From Oscillospiraceae bacterium (GTDB taxonomy: Bacteria > Bacillota > Clostridia > Oscillospirales > Ruminococcaceae): a stretch of 50,455 nt of DNA. A program made the translations under genes and the position numbers. The notes under the pieces are model-generated. The model was not told the DNA's origin. It ran no database searches and saw only the letters and a program-made list of their open reading frames with translations. Of this stretch, positions 9,682 to 17,008 are shown piece by piece. Location: assembly GCA_900768245.1 (NCBI GenBank), contig CAAGCE010000275.1, positions 1 through 50,455 on the forward strand. The letters run 5' to 3'. Positions within the stretch are counted from its first letter, which is position 1. Each line of letters starts with the position of its first letter.

Positions 9682-9774
9682 TATACTGATTTTTTACAAA
9701 CCTATAGAAAAATCAGAAATTAGTATGATTTGGGGCGGCTCTCGGGTCGCCCTTATTTGTTTTGGAGAAATAAA

Positions 9775-10839
9775 ATGTACAGAGGACTTTATATCCATGT
9801 TCCGTTCTGCATAAGAAAGTGCCCCTACTGTGACTTCTATTCGGTCACTGCAACAAGCCTTGCAGACGATTATACTGCGGCTGTTGTGAGGAATATAAAA
9901 GCACAAAACGTCAGTGCCGACACTGTCTATTTCGGCGGAGGAACGCCCTCAATTCTGACAGCGGAGCAGATAAGCACGATGCTTTCAGCCGTTTCGGATA
10001 TCGCACCGAACGCCGAGATAACAATGGAGTGCAATCCAAATTCCGTCAGCGAAAAATACCTCTCGGAAATACTTTCGGCAGGTGTGAACAGAATATCTTT
10101 CGGTGTTCAGTCGCTCTCCGATAAGGAACTGACCGCCCTCGGCAGGCTTCACGATGCAGAAACCGCCGTAAAAGCTATAAATTCCGCTTATAAAGCAGGT
10201 TTTCGCAACATTTCAGCCGACCTTATGCTCGCAACGGCATATCAGACCCCTGAAACTCTTTCCGAAACGCTTGAAAAGCTTTGTGCACTTCCGCTGAACC
10301 ATGTTTCGGCTTATATGCTGAAGATAGAAGAGGGGACACCTTACGGCAAAAGCGATATAATACGAAAGCTTATCCCCGATGAGGACGAAACTGCCGATAT
10401 GTATCTCGAAGCCGTGCATAAGCTTGAAGAAAGCGGCTTTGCACAATATGAGATATCCAACTTTGCACATAAAGGCTATGAATCCCGTCATAATCTCAAA
10501 TATTGGCGGTGTGAAGAATATTTCGGCATAGGTCCGTCCGCACATTCATATATTGAGGGCGTAAGAAAAGCCTGTCCTCCGTCCGTTGAGGATTTCATCA
10601 AAAGCGAATTGCAGACTGAAAATGTCACCGAGAAAAACGGCGGTGAAACGGACGAGAAAATAATGCTCCAACTTCGCTTAACGCAAGAGGGAATACCGCT
10701 TTCGGCACTTGCGCATGACAAGCTTCCCATTGTTGAGCAGCTAAAAAAACACGGTCTGCTTCGACAGAACGGCGAGCGCATAATGCTCACCCCGAGCGGC
10801 TGTCTTGTTTCAAACGGAATAATCTGCGAGTTGACATAA
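9775..10839 (+). CDS. hemW: Radical SAM heme chaperone HemW
   Basis: About 354 residues. The motif VPFCIRKCPYCDF (C12, C16, C19; C-x3-C-x2-C followed by D-F) and FGGGTPS near residue 50 are those of HemW, a heme-binding radical SAM protein formerly annotated as oxygen-independent coproporphyrinogen oxidase. It lacks the extra N-terminal residues of true HemN. The frame extends upstream to a TTG at 9730, but GGAG lies 7 bases before the ATG at 9775 and homology starts there. It is the last gene of the lepA unit, ending just before a strong bidirectional terminator. Confidence 0.93.
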   Translation: MYRGLYIHVPFCIRKCPYCDFYSVTATSLADDYTAAVVRNIKAQNVSADTVYFGGGTPSILTAEQISTMLSAVSDIAPNAEITMECNPNSVSEKYLSEILSAGVNRISFGVQSLSDKELTALGRLHDAETAVKAINSAYKAGFRNISADLMLATAYQTPETLSETLEKLCALPLNHVSAYMLKIEEGTPYGKSDIIRKLIPDEDETADMYLEAVHKLEESGFAQYEISNFAHKGYESRHNLKYWRCEEYFGIGPSAHSYIEGVRKACPPSVEDFIKSELQTENVTEKNGGETDEKIMLQLRLTQEGIPLSALAHDKLPIVEQLKKHGLLRQNGERIMLTPSGCLVSNGIICELT

Positions 10840-10890
10840 AAAACTGAACGATGTTAGGAATATCAACGTTTCCTAACATCGTTCAGCTTT
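10838..10890. terminator. Bidirectional terminator between hemW and the DUF2798 relic
   Basis: Perfect 17-bp stem at 10844-10860 and 10870-10886 with a 9-base loop. A-rich sequence before it gives TTTTTT on the minus strand, and CTTTTAG follows on the plus strand, so it can end transcription from both convergent sides. Confidence 0.9.
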
Positions 10891-11130
10891 TAGTTTATTT
10901 CTTTCGCAAGCTTATCGTTGGGATTTTCCTCTTCTGTATTTTTGGTGCGGCGGAAGATCAGCCTGAACAGCGCTCTTGCGATCGGACCTGCAAGAAATAA
11001 CTGTATGGGCAGTGCCATGATGAAATTCCGACAGTATGTGACAAGATAGTTTGGGATAAACTGATTTGTGAAGCCGTATCCATGCTGTGATTGCGGTAAA
11101 AATTACGGATTCAAATTTTGTTTTGGGCAT
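10890..11130 (-). pseudogene. DUF2798 membrane protein, internally deleted
   Basis: On the minus strand the ATG at 11130 opens MPKTKFESVIFTAITAW, the usual start of DUF2798 proteins. About 17 codons on (near 11075-11085) the frame is wrong. In another frame the sequence resumes as the family's C-terminal end: GYGFTNQFIPNYLVTYC..., then NFIMALPIQLFLAGPIA and LFRLIFRR, ending at a TAA at 10890. The middle, about two transmembrane segments, is missing. This is what an internal out-of-frame deletion leaves. GGGG lies upstream of the ATG. The family assignment is from memory of its conserved ends; function is unknown even for intact members. Confidence 0.7.
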
Positions 11131-11262
11131 TTGTTTGTTCCCCAATTTTTTATTCGGGTCGGCAGAATTTCATTTGCTATGACAAAGTAAATGAATCTCG
11201 CCGAACTTCCTCTTTTTGTCGTTCGCTTATTCTTGTGCTACATTTCATATCCTCCCAACAAA

Positions 11263-11298
11263 AAATGCCCCTTTGCCGTCCGACAGCGGCAAAGTGAC
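11263..11298 (-). terminator. Hairpin with U tract (minus strand)
   Basis: Stem CTTTGCCG / CGGCAAAG (11271-11278, 11287-11294), extended by an outer AATG/CATT pairing across an internal bulge, followed on the minus strand by TTTTTT. Together with the next hairpin it forms a tandem terminator after the fusion gene. The 307 bp between 11131 and 11437 holds these two hairpins and no gene I can recognise. Confidence 0.6.
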
Positions 11299-11330
11299 AT
11301 TTATTGTCTTAAATGATATTCGGTTGAACG

Positions 11331-11363
11331 TAAAAAACCTGACAGACATACAAGCCTGTCAGG
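11331..11363 (-). terminator. Terminator of the XRE/desulfoferrodoxin/methyltransferase gene
   Basis: Stem CCTGACAG / CTGTCAGG (11338-11345, 11356-11363), 10-base loop, and TTTTTT on the minus strand (11332-11337). Confidence 0.8.
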
Positions 11364-11437
11364 CATTTTATTAATACTGTTTTTACCTGCTGAAATCAAC
11401 TGTATTTTTGTGAACAGAATATTTTTTCTGAAAAAAA

Positions 11438-12898
11438 TCAGTCCTTTTTCCCGAAAAGCACAGCCTGTGCATAGTTAATGTTCTCGAAAGCCGTCAGTTC
11501 ACTGCCGTCAAAAAATCGGTGCTGAATTTCATCGCGGTTCAGAAATTCATAGAGCAAAAAGCCGTGTTCTTCGAGCATTTTTTCAAGCTCTCCGTAATTG
11601 AAGCAGGTTCTTATCGGCTCGCCGCTCATTTCCGCCATTTTGAGCATCTCTTTCACCCTCGGGATATTCGATGAAAATAAATGGCTGTCGGGAAAGTCGA
11701 ACACAACAGCACTTCTGTTTGAAGCAACTGCCGCAATGCTTTCAAAAAGTGCCGATATTTCGTCGTTTGTCAGATAATACAGCAGTCCGAGGCAGGAGAA
11801 CAACGTCTTTTTTCGTCTGTCGAAGTCATTTTTATCAAGGACTGTTCCGATATTTTCGCACGAAAGGTCGGCAGAAATGTAATGTGCTTTTTGCGGTATT
11901 TTAAGACCGGCGCGTTTTATTCGGTGAAGCTTGTCGGCAATGACAGCTGCCTTGTCTATCTCAAAAATCTGTAAATTCGGGTCAGTATTTCTGAGTGAAA
12001 ATGTGTCATAGCCACAGCCGAGGATAACATACTGCCGAGTGCCCGTTTTTTCAGCCGTTTCAAGGCTTTCCTCGCAGAATTTGCTCCGCCCGAGCGGAGT
12101 AGGGGCAAGACTCGTGTTCACATAATCGGTCACATCGCTGTGTTCTGCGGAAATAAAGCCCTCTATCTGCCGAAATTCTTCTTCGGTGAATAATTTTTCA
12201 GCATAAATGTCACGAAAAGAAACAAATTTACTATGCTTGTTCACATACGCCCTTGCAAAAGCCGAGATAAGAGCGGTCAGGCTTGCCTTGTCTGCTGATT
12301 TACGCTTTTCTGCAGGCGTTTCATACTCAAAAAGTCCATGCTTGGTGCAGTAAAAATAGAATTTTCCACCGCGAAGCTTCGGAAATACCACCGATGAATC
12401 CTGCTCGGGGCAAAGCTTCACCGTCATTACAGTATCGTTCGATACATACGAAACGAAAGCGATAAAATGCTCCCGTGACATTTCGTGCCTGACAGTGACG
12501 GAATATCCGCTATCCGTTTCATTTACCTCAATGCAGTGCATACCTTCCTGCGGCAAAGCGTTCAGCGGAGAAAGCTTTTTTCCGCAGCAGGAAACTACAG
12601 CCTCGCCCGTTCCGTGCAGAAAGCTGCCGCAGTGAGGGCAGACGTAAAACCGAATTTCCTTGAAATTCCCGACAAATTCGCCGTTCGGGGACAGCTCGCC
12701 CGATAATATAGTGTCGGCATTCGTTCCGAGTATATCGGCAAGTCCGTTCAAAAGTGAAGCATCGGGAAAGCCGTGACCCGTTTCCCACTTGGAGATAGTT
12801 TTCGGCAGCACTCCAAGCCTGTCGGCAACTTCTTTTTGTGTCATACCGTTTTCTTTTCTGAGCTTGCGTATCAATTCGCCGCTTTTGCACAAGTCCAT
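11438..12898 (-). CDS. XRE regulator - desulfoferrodoxin - PPM-type methyltransferase fusion
   Basis: A 486-residue protein with three recognisable modules. Residues 1-65 are an XRE/Cro helix-turn-helix (MTQKEVADRLGVLPKTISKW). Residues 84-192 match two-iron desulfoferrodoxin: a desulforedoxin-type site C87-x2-C90 and C104-C105, then superoxide-reductase ligands H121, H138, H144, C184 and H187, the last two groups in HEMSREH and CTKHGLF. Spacings agree closely with known superoxide reductases. Residues 240-486 match the LCMT/PPM S-adenosylmethionine methyltransferases (LGCGYDT near 293, EID near 313). No domain shows a missing key residue. AAAGGA precedes the ATG by 7 bases. It is a lone gene with a promoter at 13014-13042, a long palindrome in the leader, and tandem terminators. 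Function is inferred: perhaps a redox- or metal-responsive regulator with an enzymatic output. Whether the fusion is widespread I cannot tell. Confidence 0.85.
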   Translation of the reverse strand: MDLCKSGELIRKLRKENGMTQKEVADRLGVLPKTISKWETGHGFPDASLLNGLADILGTNADTILSGELSPNGEFVGNFKEIRFYVCPHCGSFLHGTGEAVVSCCGKKLSPLNALPQEGMHCIEVNETDSGYSVTVRHEMSREHFIAFVSYVSNDTVMTVKLCPEQDSSVVFPKLRGGKFYFYCTKHGLFEYETPAEKRKSADKASLTALISAFARAYVNKHSKFVSFRDIYAEKLFTEEEFRQIEGFISAEHSDVTDYVNTSLAPTPLGRSKFCEESLETAEKTGTRQYVILGCGYDTFSLRNTDPNLQIFEIDKAAVIADKLHRIKRAGLKIPQKAHYISADLSCENIGTVLDKNDFDRRKKTLFSCLGLLYYLTNDEISALFESIAAVASNRSAVVFDFPDSHLFSSNIPRVKEMLKMAEMSGEPIRTCFNYGELEKMLEEHGFLLYEFLNRDEIQHRFFDGSELTAFENINYAQAVLFGKKD

Positions 12899-12932
12899 AG
12901 CTGTTTCCTTTCTGTCAAAAGATTTTCATAGC

Positions 12933-13012
12933 TAAGGAAACGCTGATTAATACGTTTTTGCCATTTCTCAAAATGGCAAAACGAACGCTTCGCTTTAATC
13001 AGCTTTTTCCTA
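12933..13012. repeat. Palindromic repeat A, copy 1
   Basis: An 80-bp near-palindrome with ends TAAGGAAACGCTGATTAA and TTAATCAGCTTTTTCCTA and a central hairpin TTTTTGCCATTT / AAATGGCAAAA. A second copy lies at 18019-18148. It has no coding capacity and looks like a MITE or extragenic palindromic element. Here it lies between the promoter and the start of the fusion gene, so it should be transcribed as a leader hairpin. Confidence 0.85.
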
Positions 13013-13013
13013 T

Positions 13014-13042
13014 ATTATAAACTCTTGCGGCGGAAAAGTAAA
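13014..13042 (-). promoter_or_regulatory. Promoter of the fusion gene
   Basis: Minus strand: TTTACT (13037-13042), 17-base spacer, TATAAT (13014-13019). It is placed immediately upstream of repeat A and about 115 bp before the start codon. Confidence 0.6.
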
Positions 13043-13087
13043 TCCACTTATAGTTCACAAAAAAGCATTTGCTGAATACAACAAAAT

Positions 13088-13119
13088 AAAAAACGGACAG
13101 ACTGAAAAGCCTATCCGTT
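13088..13119 (-). terminator. Terminator of the tRNA-Ser pair
   Basis: Minus strand: stem AACGGATAG / CTGTCCGTT (13111-13119 with 13092-13100, one G-U pair) followed by TTTTTT, directly after the tRNA CCA end. Confidence 0.85.
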
Positions 13120-13120
13120 T

Positions 13121-13210
13121 TGGCGCGGAACAAGGGATTTGAACCCTCGCGCCGGTTTCCCGACCTACTCCCTTAGCAGGGGAGCCCCTTAACCACTTGG
13201 GTAATTCCGC
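13121..13210 (-). tRNA. tRNA-Ser (anticodon GCU)
   Basis: Minus strand. Acceptor GCGGAAT pairs with GTTCCGC, the discriminator G is followed by encoded CCA, the anticodon loop CTGCTAA gives GCU, there is a long class II variable arm, and the T arm reads GGTTCAAATCC. It is 11 bp downstream of the other tRNA-Ser. Confidence 0.95.
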
Positions 13211-13221
13211 AGGTTATTTAA

Positions 13222-13310
<89 letters not shown>

Positions 13311-13369
13311 ATAATATTTTTTTGTGCCGAGGTTATCACGAAAACATCATTTCCGCAATCGACTTGTTT

Positions 13370-13398
13370 ATTATATCATAACTAAATTTATTTGTCAA
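13370..13398 (-). promoter_or_regulatory. tRNA-Ser promoter
   Basis: Minus strand: perfect TTGACA (13393-13398), 17-base spacer, perfect TATAAT (13370-13375), about 60 bp before the tRNA-Ser(UGA) 5' end. A consensus match like this is usual for stable RNA genes. Confidence 0.9.
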
Positions 13399-13491
13399 GC
13401 TTTTTTTTGATTTTTATAGAAAATTTTTTAGCAACCACCCCAAAATACACAATTATATGCGTATTTCCTGTGATATTTTTTGCAAAAGGGT

Positions 13492-13523
13492 AAGGCGTGA
13501 TTTTTCACAGTGACAGGGGCTGT
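13492..13523 (+). repeat. 32-bp inverted copy of a transposase DDE segment
   Basis: This 32-bp stretch is the exact reverse complement of 13934-13965. On the plus strand it can read GVIFHSDRGC, the same residues the IS3-like transposase relic encodes on the minus strand. It is therefore a scrap of a second IS3-type transposase, or an inverted duplication of this one. Confidence 0.85.
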
Positions 13524-13541
13524 GATGTTGTATAATAAAAC

Positions 13542-13570
13542 TTGACACCCGCCGGGCACTAAAATATAAT
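13542..13570 (+). promoter_or_regulatory. Consensus promoter driving a broken ORF
   Basis: Perfect TTGACA (13542-13547), 17-base spacer, perfect TATAAT (13565-13570), pointing at the stump of an ORF at 13596. Confidence 0.75.
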
Positions 13571-13595
13571 AAAAGAAGTAAGGAGAGTGTCGAAA

Positions 13596-13637
13596 ATGAA
13601 AGAGCAGAAAAAATACAGCAGAGTGGACCATAGTTAA
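13596..13637 (+). pseudogene. Truncated ORF, possibly an IS3 OrfA start
   Basis: After an ideal promoter and a TAAGGAGAG ribosome site, ATG opens MKEQKKYSRVDHS and stops. The first residues resemble OrfA proteins of IS3-type elements, which often begin with a basic stretch before KYSREFK, but nine residues are too few to be sure. From 13624 the sequence (TGGACCATAGTTAATAAAG...) looks like an IS terminal repeat, so the gene was cut by a later insertion or deletion. The 285 bp between the tRNA and this stump otherwise hold only the tRNA promoter and the 32-bp repeat. Confidence 0.4.
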
Positions 13638-13664
13638 TAAAGTGGACAAGAAAAGCAGCAAAAT

Positions 13665-14145
13665 TCACAGAAAATTTACTTCAGCCTGATCGGGAGAAAG
13701 ACAATTATTGTGAGAATGAGGTCTGAAAGAATTATAGAATCCGTGGACATATTGAAAAATGCTGAGGTTAAGTTCATTAAAGGAAGAATATGTCCCTCTG
13801 TTAGTTTCTTCCTTTTTCAGATACTTGAAAAACATTCCATAACAGCATTGTCATAAGGGTGTCCTTTTGCGGAAAAAGACTGAACAATATTAAGCTCGTC
13901 CAAAAGTTTCCTGAAAGCCTCCGATGTAAATTGACAGCCCCTGTCACTGTGAAAAATCACGCCTTTTGAACTCTTACGATTGGCAACAGCCATATCAAGA
14001 GTTTCAATTGCAAGCCTTGTATCAGGCTTTGAAGATAATTTATATGCAATTACTTTTCTTGAAAACAAATCAAGTATTACACAAAGATAATAAAATCTTC
14101 CGGCAGCACGGAGATATGTAAAATCACATACCCATACTGCACGTC
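13665..14145 (-). pseudogene. IS3-family transposase OrfB relic
   Basis: Minus strand from about 14145: AVWVCDFTYLRAAGRFYYL, then FSRKVIAYKLS, GVIFHSDRGCQF and AKGHPYDNAVME, all typical of the IS3 DDE integrase domain (second D in HSDRG, final E in NAVME). The frame breaks at ECFSSI-stop near 13817 by one missing base. One frame over it continues FFKYLKKEETNRGTYS ... FYNSFRPHSH ... LSPDQAEV and stops at 13665. OrfA and the N-terminal part of OrfB are missing. A candidate terminal repeat lies at 13624-13648. Inactive. Confidence 0.85.
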
Positions 14146-14434
14146 AGAGGTTAAATGTCCCAAAAAATTTTTCAGTTTCAAAAGCGTCTGAATTTTGGAA
14201 AATAAGCAAATCAACAATGTACAGATATTTGCTGGAAAAAATTTCGGCTATAAAGTACAGTTGATATTCACAGAAAATTTCTGCGAAGTATCCGTAATCT
14301 CTTAAAAAAGAAGTAAAAAGGTATGAGATCATGATTGATCGAAGTACAGAGAATCGGACAGTATCTTATTGCTGACCGATCTACTCTTGCATATAGAATC
14401 CTTTTGTGTTAGAATAGAAAAAGGGGGTGTGAAA
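14146..14434 (+). other. Non-coding stretch before the kinase gene
   Basis: No supportable gene lies between the IS3 relic and the kinase. The only signal I trust is a promoter, TTGCAT (14387-14392), 17 bases, TAGAAT (14410-14415) with a TG extension, placed about 20 bp upstream of the kinase start. Confidence 0.5.
14387..14415 (+). promoter_or_regulatory. Promoter of the kinase-HTH pair
   Basis: TTGCAT (14387-14392), 17-base spacer, TAGAAT (14410-14415), with TGT just before the -10. It is close to the start codon and followed by the strong ribosome site GGGGGTG. Confidence 0.55.
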
Positions 14435-16093
14435 ATGCAAACAGAAACTATACATTCTTCAGACCGAAGTACAGTAGAGCTTGTCTGCGGAGAAAAGAAA
14501 TTTATACGACGCACGGTATATTCCGAATGTGCGGTTTACAATGTCTTGAAAGATGTATCGTCCGATTTCCTGCCAAAGATATATTCTGTGGAGATCACAG
14601 ACGGGAAAACTGTTATATGCGAGGAATACATTGACGGAAAACGGCTTACGGACGTTGATTTATCCGAGAAGCAGGCGGAGAAGATAATGCTTCAGCTATG
14701 TTCTGCGCTTGAATTTATACATAAGCTTGGGATCGTTCACCGCGACATAAAGCCTTCCAACATTCTGCTCTGCGAAAGCGGCAGTATAAAGCTTATTGAT
14801 TTTGAAACAGCGCGCTTTATCAAGGAGAACAGCGAAAAGGACACACGCTGTCTTGGTACGGAGGGGTTTGCTCCACCAGAACAATATGGTTTTGCGCAGA
14901 CCGATTGCCGTACCGATATTTATGCCGCGGGGCAGACAATGAAGATACTTTTCGGAAGCTTTTCGGCAAAGTCTGAATACAAAAAAATTATACAGCGCTG
15001 CACATCGCTTGACCCGGACAAGCGTTATCAGAGTACTTTAGAGTTAAAAAATGCGCTTAGGCGTTTGCACAGAACGTCGTTTTATATTACGGTGAGTGCG
15101 CTGTTTTCGGCTGCGGCTGTTCTTGCACTTACATTCAGCTTTTTAACAAGAAAAAATACAGTATTTGATGAGCCTGCTAATGTTGAAACAGAAACAGCGT
15201 CTGTACAAACCGAAGAAGCAAAAACAGAAATAACAACAATAACCGAAGAAACAACAATAACAAAAGGGACAACGATAACCGAAGAAACAACAATAACAAA
15301 AGGAACGACCAAAACTGAAGAAGAGATAATATCGAAGCGGTCGGAAAGCAGAAAAAATAAAATGGATAATTCAGATGAGAGTACCAGAGAGCCGCCTCCT
15401 TATTATTATGACGGCAACGGCACATTATATCTTACTGATTTCAATGAGGAATACAGAAAAATACCGGAATATGTTCCCGAATATGACAATGACGACAAGA
15501 TATTTTTCTGTGAGGACAGCAATGCAAGGATATTTCTTGCGAATGGAAAAAAGCTGTTTAAGGATTTTGAGAAATATACTATGTACACCGATATTGATAA
15601 AAGCGGAAGGGACGAATGTATAACTATTGAGGTTAATCCGTACAATGAACTTGAGATATACATTGGGACGCCAAAAGTTTATGATGCGGTGCAGTATGCA
15701 ATGGAGCTTTGCGGAAGTACCTTGCAGACAGCTATTTTAGATTGTGATATTGGTGAAAAAACCATAGTTCAGATCACCTGTTTTGAGCTTGACGGAGATA
15801 ATCTGCTTGCGCTGACTATAGGGGATAAGACGAATTACAATTATACGGGCTTCTTTACAGTAAAGGATGACGAACCGTATTTTATCGGCAGAACATGGGG
15901 AGAAACTTATGCAAGAGTGTACGGCAATTCGATCGATGAATATTTTGCGGCAGGTAATGCAAACATTTATAGTTATACAAACGGAAAGCTGTCTGCCATA
16001 AATACAGTTGATGGATATAACGGCAGCGATTGGCCGAATTATTATGATTTGGAAGCTGAAGAATGGGTGTACGATTATACCGTGTCTGAATAA
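14435..16093 (+). CDS. Membrane Ser/Thr protein kinase with extracytoplasmic domain
   Basis: Residues 1-205 form a Hanks-type kinase: HRDIKPSN (catalytic D104, K106, N109), DFE at 122-124 in place of DFG, and GTEGFAPPEQ activation segment. The N-lobe is odd: no glycine-rich loop is recognisable, and the usual VAIK lysine position reads FIRR, although the helix-C glutamate (about E31) may be present. One transmembrane helix (about 215-237) is followed by a Thr/Glu-rich spacer of repeated ETTITKGTT-like units and a 200-residue outer domain I do not recognise. GGGGGTG precedes the ATG at 14435; an in-frame ATG 22 codons upstream lacks a ribosome site. It may sense an outside signal and phosphorylate a partner such as the HTH protein encoded next. 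It has no PASTA repeats, unlike PknB/PrkC. Confidence 0.85.
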   Translation: MQTETIHSSDRSTVELVCGEKKFIRRTVYSECAVYNVLKDVSSDFLPKIYSVEITDGKTVICEEYIDGKRLTDVDLSEKQAEKIMLQLCSALEFIHKLGIVHRDIKPSNILLCESGSIKLIDFETARFIKENSEKDTRCLGTEGFAPPEQYGFAQTDCRTDIYAAGQTMKILFGSFSAKSEYKKIIQRCTSLDPDKRYQSTLELKNALRRLHRTSFYITVSALFSAAAVLALTFSFLTRKNTVFDEPANVETETASVQTEEAKTEITTITEETTITKGTTITEETTITKGTTKTEEEIISKRSESRKNKMDNSDESTREPPPYYYDGNGTLYLTDFNEEYRKIPEYVPEYDNDDKIFFCEDSNARIFLANGKKLFKDFEKYTMYTDIDKSGRDECITIEVNPYNELEIYIGTPKVYDAVQYAMELCGSTLQTAILDCDIGEKTIVQITCFELDGDNLLALTIGDKTNYNYTGFFTVKDDEPYFIGRTWGETYARVYGNSIDEYFAAGNANIYSYTNGKLSAINTVDGYNGSDWPNYYDLEAEEWVYDYTVSE

Positions 16094-16142
16094 ATAGCCG
16101 ATTCAACCAATTCTGCGCAATAGAAAGTGTTTGGAGAAAAAA

Positions 16143-16574
16143 ATGAGTATTTTGAAAGAAAAATCAACGGACGATATGCTGTCCGAGCTTGAAAAAGCGA
16201 ATGATTATGAAAGTTTTGCGGTGAAAAACCAAGACATTTTTATCAAGGGGAGCATATCGTCGTATCTTAACAGATTGCTTGCGGAAAAAGGGATACTTTT
16301 GAAAGATGCGGTGAAAGGATCGGGCATTGAACGGGTATATGCGTATCACATTTTTTCGGGGAAAAAGCTGCCTTCAAGGGACAAGCTGATTGCAATAGCG
16401 ATCGGAATGAAGCTTTCGCTTGAAGAAACTCAGGCATTGCTGAAGCATTGCTGCAGCAGACCGCTTTATCCGAAGAATGAACGTGATTCGGTGATAATTT
16501 ATGCTTTGATGAATGGTTATAACATTGTCAAAACATCGGAACTGCTATATGAAAAGAATTTCGAGATGCTATAA
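16143..16574 (+). CDS. Small XRE-like HTH protein, kinase partner
   Basis: 143 residues. A helix-turn-helix of the XRE type spans about 45-105 (SYLNRLLAEKG, then AYHIFSGKKLPSRDKLIAIA). The C-terminal part with PLYPKNERDSVI and a leucine-rich end is a pattern I associate with small regulators next to Ser/Thr kinases in Clostridia (from memory). TTGGAG with 6 bases of spacing supports the ATG at 16143 rather than the upstream TTG. It follows the kinase by 49 bp and is probably in the same transcript. The likely role is DNA binding controlled by the kinase, which is inference only. Confidence 0.7.
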   Translation: MSILKEKSTDDMLSELEKANDYESFAVKNQDIFIKGSISSYLNRLLAEKGILLKDAVKGSGIERVYAYHIFSGKKLPSRDKLIAIAIGMKLSLEETQALLKHCCSRPLYPKNERDSVIIYALMNGYNIVKTSELLYEKNFEML

Positions 16575-16661
16575 TACCGATCTTTAATCAAAGTGTAGGC
16601 GAAAAAATCTGTGCAAAAGCCATATATGCAAGCTTTTGCTTGATTTAAAGATTAGTATAAA
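16572..16661. repeat. Repeat B, copy 1
   Basis: About 90 bp starting TAATACCGATCTTTAATCA and ending near TGATTTAAAGATTAGTATA, which are imperfect inverted repeats of each other. The inside shares ATCTG-GCAAAA and GCTTTTGCTTGATTT with a second copy at 18149-18245. No coding capacity; MITE-like. Confidence 0.75.
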
Positions 16662-16698
16662 AACAGCCGCTCTGTGGTCGGACAGGGCGGTTGTTTTT
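16662..16698 (+). terminator. Terminator of the kinase-HTH unit
   Basis: 14-bp stem AACAGCCGCTCTGT / ACAGGGCGGTTGTT (16662-16675, 16682-16695) with two G-U pairs, 6-base loop, and TTTTT. Confidence 0.85.
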
Positions 16699-16757
16699 GT
16701 GTACTTGCAGGTACACCATATTCGGCTTGACGGGTGATATAATGAAACACGATAAAG

Positions 16758-16949
16758 CTATTCGGTATAAAGGTCGTCGTCGGTGCATGGGATCTCACCG
16801 TTTTCGTTTTCGTAGCGTTTGATTTCCTTTGCTATGAGGTATTCGATCATATTGGTAAGGGATCGTTTTTCCTCGGCGGCGATCAGCTTTATCTTGTAGT
16901 GTGTTATCGGGTCGAGGCGCATTGTAAATTGGCTTTTTATTACCGGCAT
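16758..16949 (-). CDS. Ribbon-helix-helix (Arc/CopG-like) DNA-binding protein
   Basis: 63 residues. The order strand (SQFTMRLDP), helix (ITHYKIKLIAAEEKR), turn SLTN, helix (MIEYLIAKEIKRY) is that of Arc/CopG repressors, where the short strand pairs in a dimer and reads DNA. It ends in an acidic tail. AAGGAG stands 8 bases before the ATG. It faces the zinc-ribbon gene at 17071 across a 121-bp gap containing an inverted repeat, so it probably represses itself and/or that gene. No toxin gene is beside it, so I do not call it an antitoxin. Confidence 0.8.
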   Translation of the reverse strand: MPVIKSQFTMRLDPITHYKIKLIAAEEKRSLTNMIEYLIAKEIKRYENENGEIPCTDDDLYTE

Positions 16950-16971
16950 TCTATCATCTCCTTGTTGTATT

Positions 16972-17007
16972 ATGATACCATACCGGTTTAAAAATGTATG
17001 GTATCAT
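16972..17007. promoter_or_regulatory. Inverted-repeat operator, probable RHH-protein site
   Basis: Perfect 12-bp arms ATGATACCATAC (16972-16983) and GTATGGTATCAT (16996-17007) around a 12-base spacer. The right arm ends one base before the -35 of the plus-strand promoter. RHH repressors typically bind such paired half-sites upstream of their own genes. Confidence 0.7.
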
Positions 17008-17008
17008 A

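Noticed and set aside
9733..9760. Hairpin GGGCG...CGCCC between lepA and hemW as a terminator
   Set aside because: Stem of only five pairs with a large loop and no proper T tract; the genes are probably co-transcribed.
13428..13668. Two overlapping ~70-residue minus-strand ORFs
   Set aside because: Phe/Leu-rich text from AT-rich DNA overlapping a consensus plus-strand promoter and IS scraps; no ribosome site.
15220..15320. Short repeated units that could suggest a CRISPR or VNTR
   Set aside because: They are in-frame threonine/glutamate codon repeats of the kinase spacer, too short and without spacers.
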